Part shown: piece by piece, positions 63,772-64,000 of the stretch | Numbering within the stretch: the stretch's first letter is position 1 | Layout of the letters: each line of letters opens with the position of its first letter | Assembly (NCBI RefSeq): GCF_020165855.1 | Contig: NZ_JAIUFY010000008.1 | Span: 1-64,000 of the forward strand | Direction of reading: 5' to 3' | Length of the DNA: 64,000 bases | From: Celeribacter litoreus | GTDB lineage: Bacteria > Pseudomonadota > Alphaproteobacteria > Rhodobacterales > Rhodobacteraceae | Made by a program: the position numbers and the translations under genes | The notes under the pieces: model-generated | Told to the model about the DNA's origin: nothing | What the model saw: the letters and a program-made list of their open reading frames with translations, nothing else | The model's database searches: none

Positions 63772-64000
63772 TCAGGCGGTGAAATCCGCCTCTGTCGCGC
63801 CGGAAATCCGGAGCAGGTCAGCGGGGTCAATCTCGAAAATATGGCGCGGCGTGCCAGCGGCGGCCCAGACTGTGTCAAAGGTGGCGAGTTTCGGATCAAA
63901 GTACGCGTGCGGCGGGGTGAGGTGGCCGACGGGGGATACGCCACCGATGGCGAAGCCTGTAACTTTGCGCACCTCTTTGCCGTCGGCGCGCTCAAGCGGT
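63772..64000 (-). CDS. YbaK/ProX-type aminoacyl-tRNA deacylase, N-terminus beyond window
   Basis: The last 76 residues of a YbaK-domain protein: ...EVRKVTGFAIGGVSPVGH then LTPPHAYFDPKLATFD and WAAAGTPRHIFEIDPADLL. GGVSPVGH is the hallmark loop lining the editing pocket that hydrolyses mischarged tRNA. The family is about 150-160 residues, so half is present. Specificity (Cys-tRNA-Pro or Ala-tRNA-Pro) cannot be told. Confidence 0.88.
   Translation of the reverse strand, partial: PLERADGKEVRKVTGFAIGGVSPVGHLTPPHAYFDPKLATFDTVWAAAGTPRHIFEIDPADLLRISGATEADFTA

Overview
This 64 kb window reads as chromosomal DNA of a marine alphaproteobacterium of the Rhodobacteraceae (Roseobacter group). The inference rests on gene content: a cobalamin-dependent class II ribonucleotide reductase, Tat-exported TRAP and Liv-type solute-binding proteins, the DUF2849 / siroheme sulfite reductase / APS reductase / DUF934 / ferredoxin-NADP reductase cluster, FnrL-type TTGAT-N4-ATCAA boxes, and PhoX and NrdJ paralogues of the kind common there. 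Base composition is GC-rich nearly throughout. The clear exception is an AT-rich gene near 45.5 kb. There are no rRNA genes, prophage, insertion sequences or CRISPR arrays; one tRNA gene (Pro, TGG) is present.

Layout. 0-9.1 kb: acetyl-CoA synthetase (cut at the left edge), a complete Liv-type ABC importer (livF, G, M, H and a Tat-exported binding protein), a divergent ScfR/RamB-like regulator and a small cytochrome c. 9.4-13.9 kb: a lone receiver protein, a small membrane protein and an 898-residue Na+/solute-symporter histidine kinase in one overlapping operon, then an orphan FliM/FliN-like (SpoA) protein. Symporter kinase, receiver, ScfR and acs together look like an acetate-sensing module. 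13.9-17.4 kb: a DksA/TraR-type protein and two unknown small proteins behind a perfect FnrL box, a divergent FadJ-like fusion enzyme with altered active-site motifs, and a second perfect FnrL box that precedes no gene but lies 160 bp before a perfect terminator (candidate small RNA). 17.5-20.8 kb: a YidE/AspT-type transporter, infC with an ATA start, and an Ala-rich repetitive lipoprotein. 20.8-25.6 kb: assimilatory sulfur cluster plus a divergent Lrp/AsnC regulator. 25.7-35.2 kb: mostly housekeeping genes (trpE, a PpiD-like chaperone, an aminotransferase, gpt, a LysE exporter, fabI, pdxH, a double cold-shock protein, a DUF192 protein) and tRNA-Pro. 35.2-43.1 kb: nrdJ behind a long unexplained upstream region, a structured-RNA candidate, and ilvH/ilvB under a recognisable Ile/Val/Leu attenuator, with two tiny overlapping ORFs between them. 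43.2-49.7 kb: phoX with a Pho-box-like repeat, an AT-rich unknown gene, a GAF-gene remnant, an MFS transporter, a LysR regulator and a cupin. 49.9-60.9 kb: two paralogous Tat-exported DctP proteins flanking a Hint-domain protein, a metal/arsenic-type permease with a mini-thioredoxin, and a two-component system; the second DctP heads a full TRAP operon. 61-64 kb: hypothetical genes, a leucyl/arginyl-tRNA-protein transferase, RDD and DUF2852 membrane proteins, and a YbaK-domain deacylase cut by the right edge.

The most unusual items are the FnrL-linked small-RNA candidate, the FnrL-linked small-protein operon, the degenerate FadJ-like protein, the ilv attenuator with its tiny coupled ORFs, the hairpin-rich segment after nrdJ, and the orphan SpoA protein beside the symporter kinase. 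All assignments come from reading the sequence; no database search was run.
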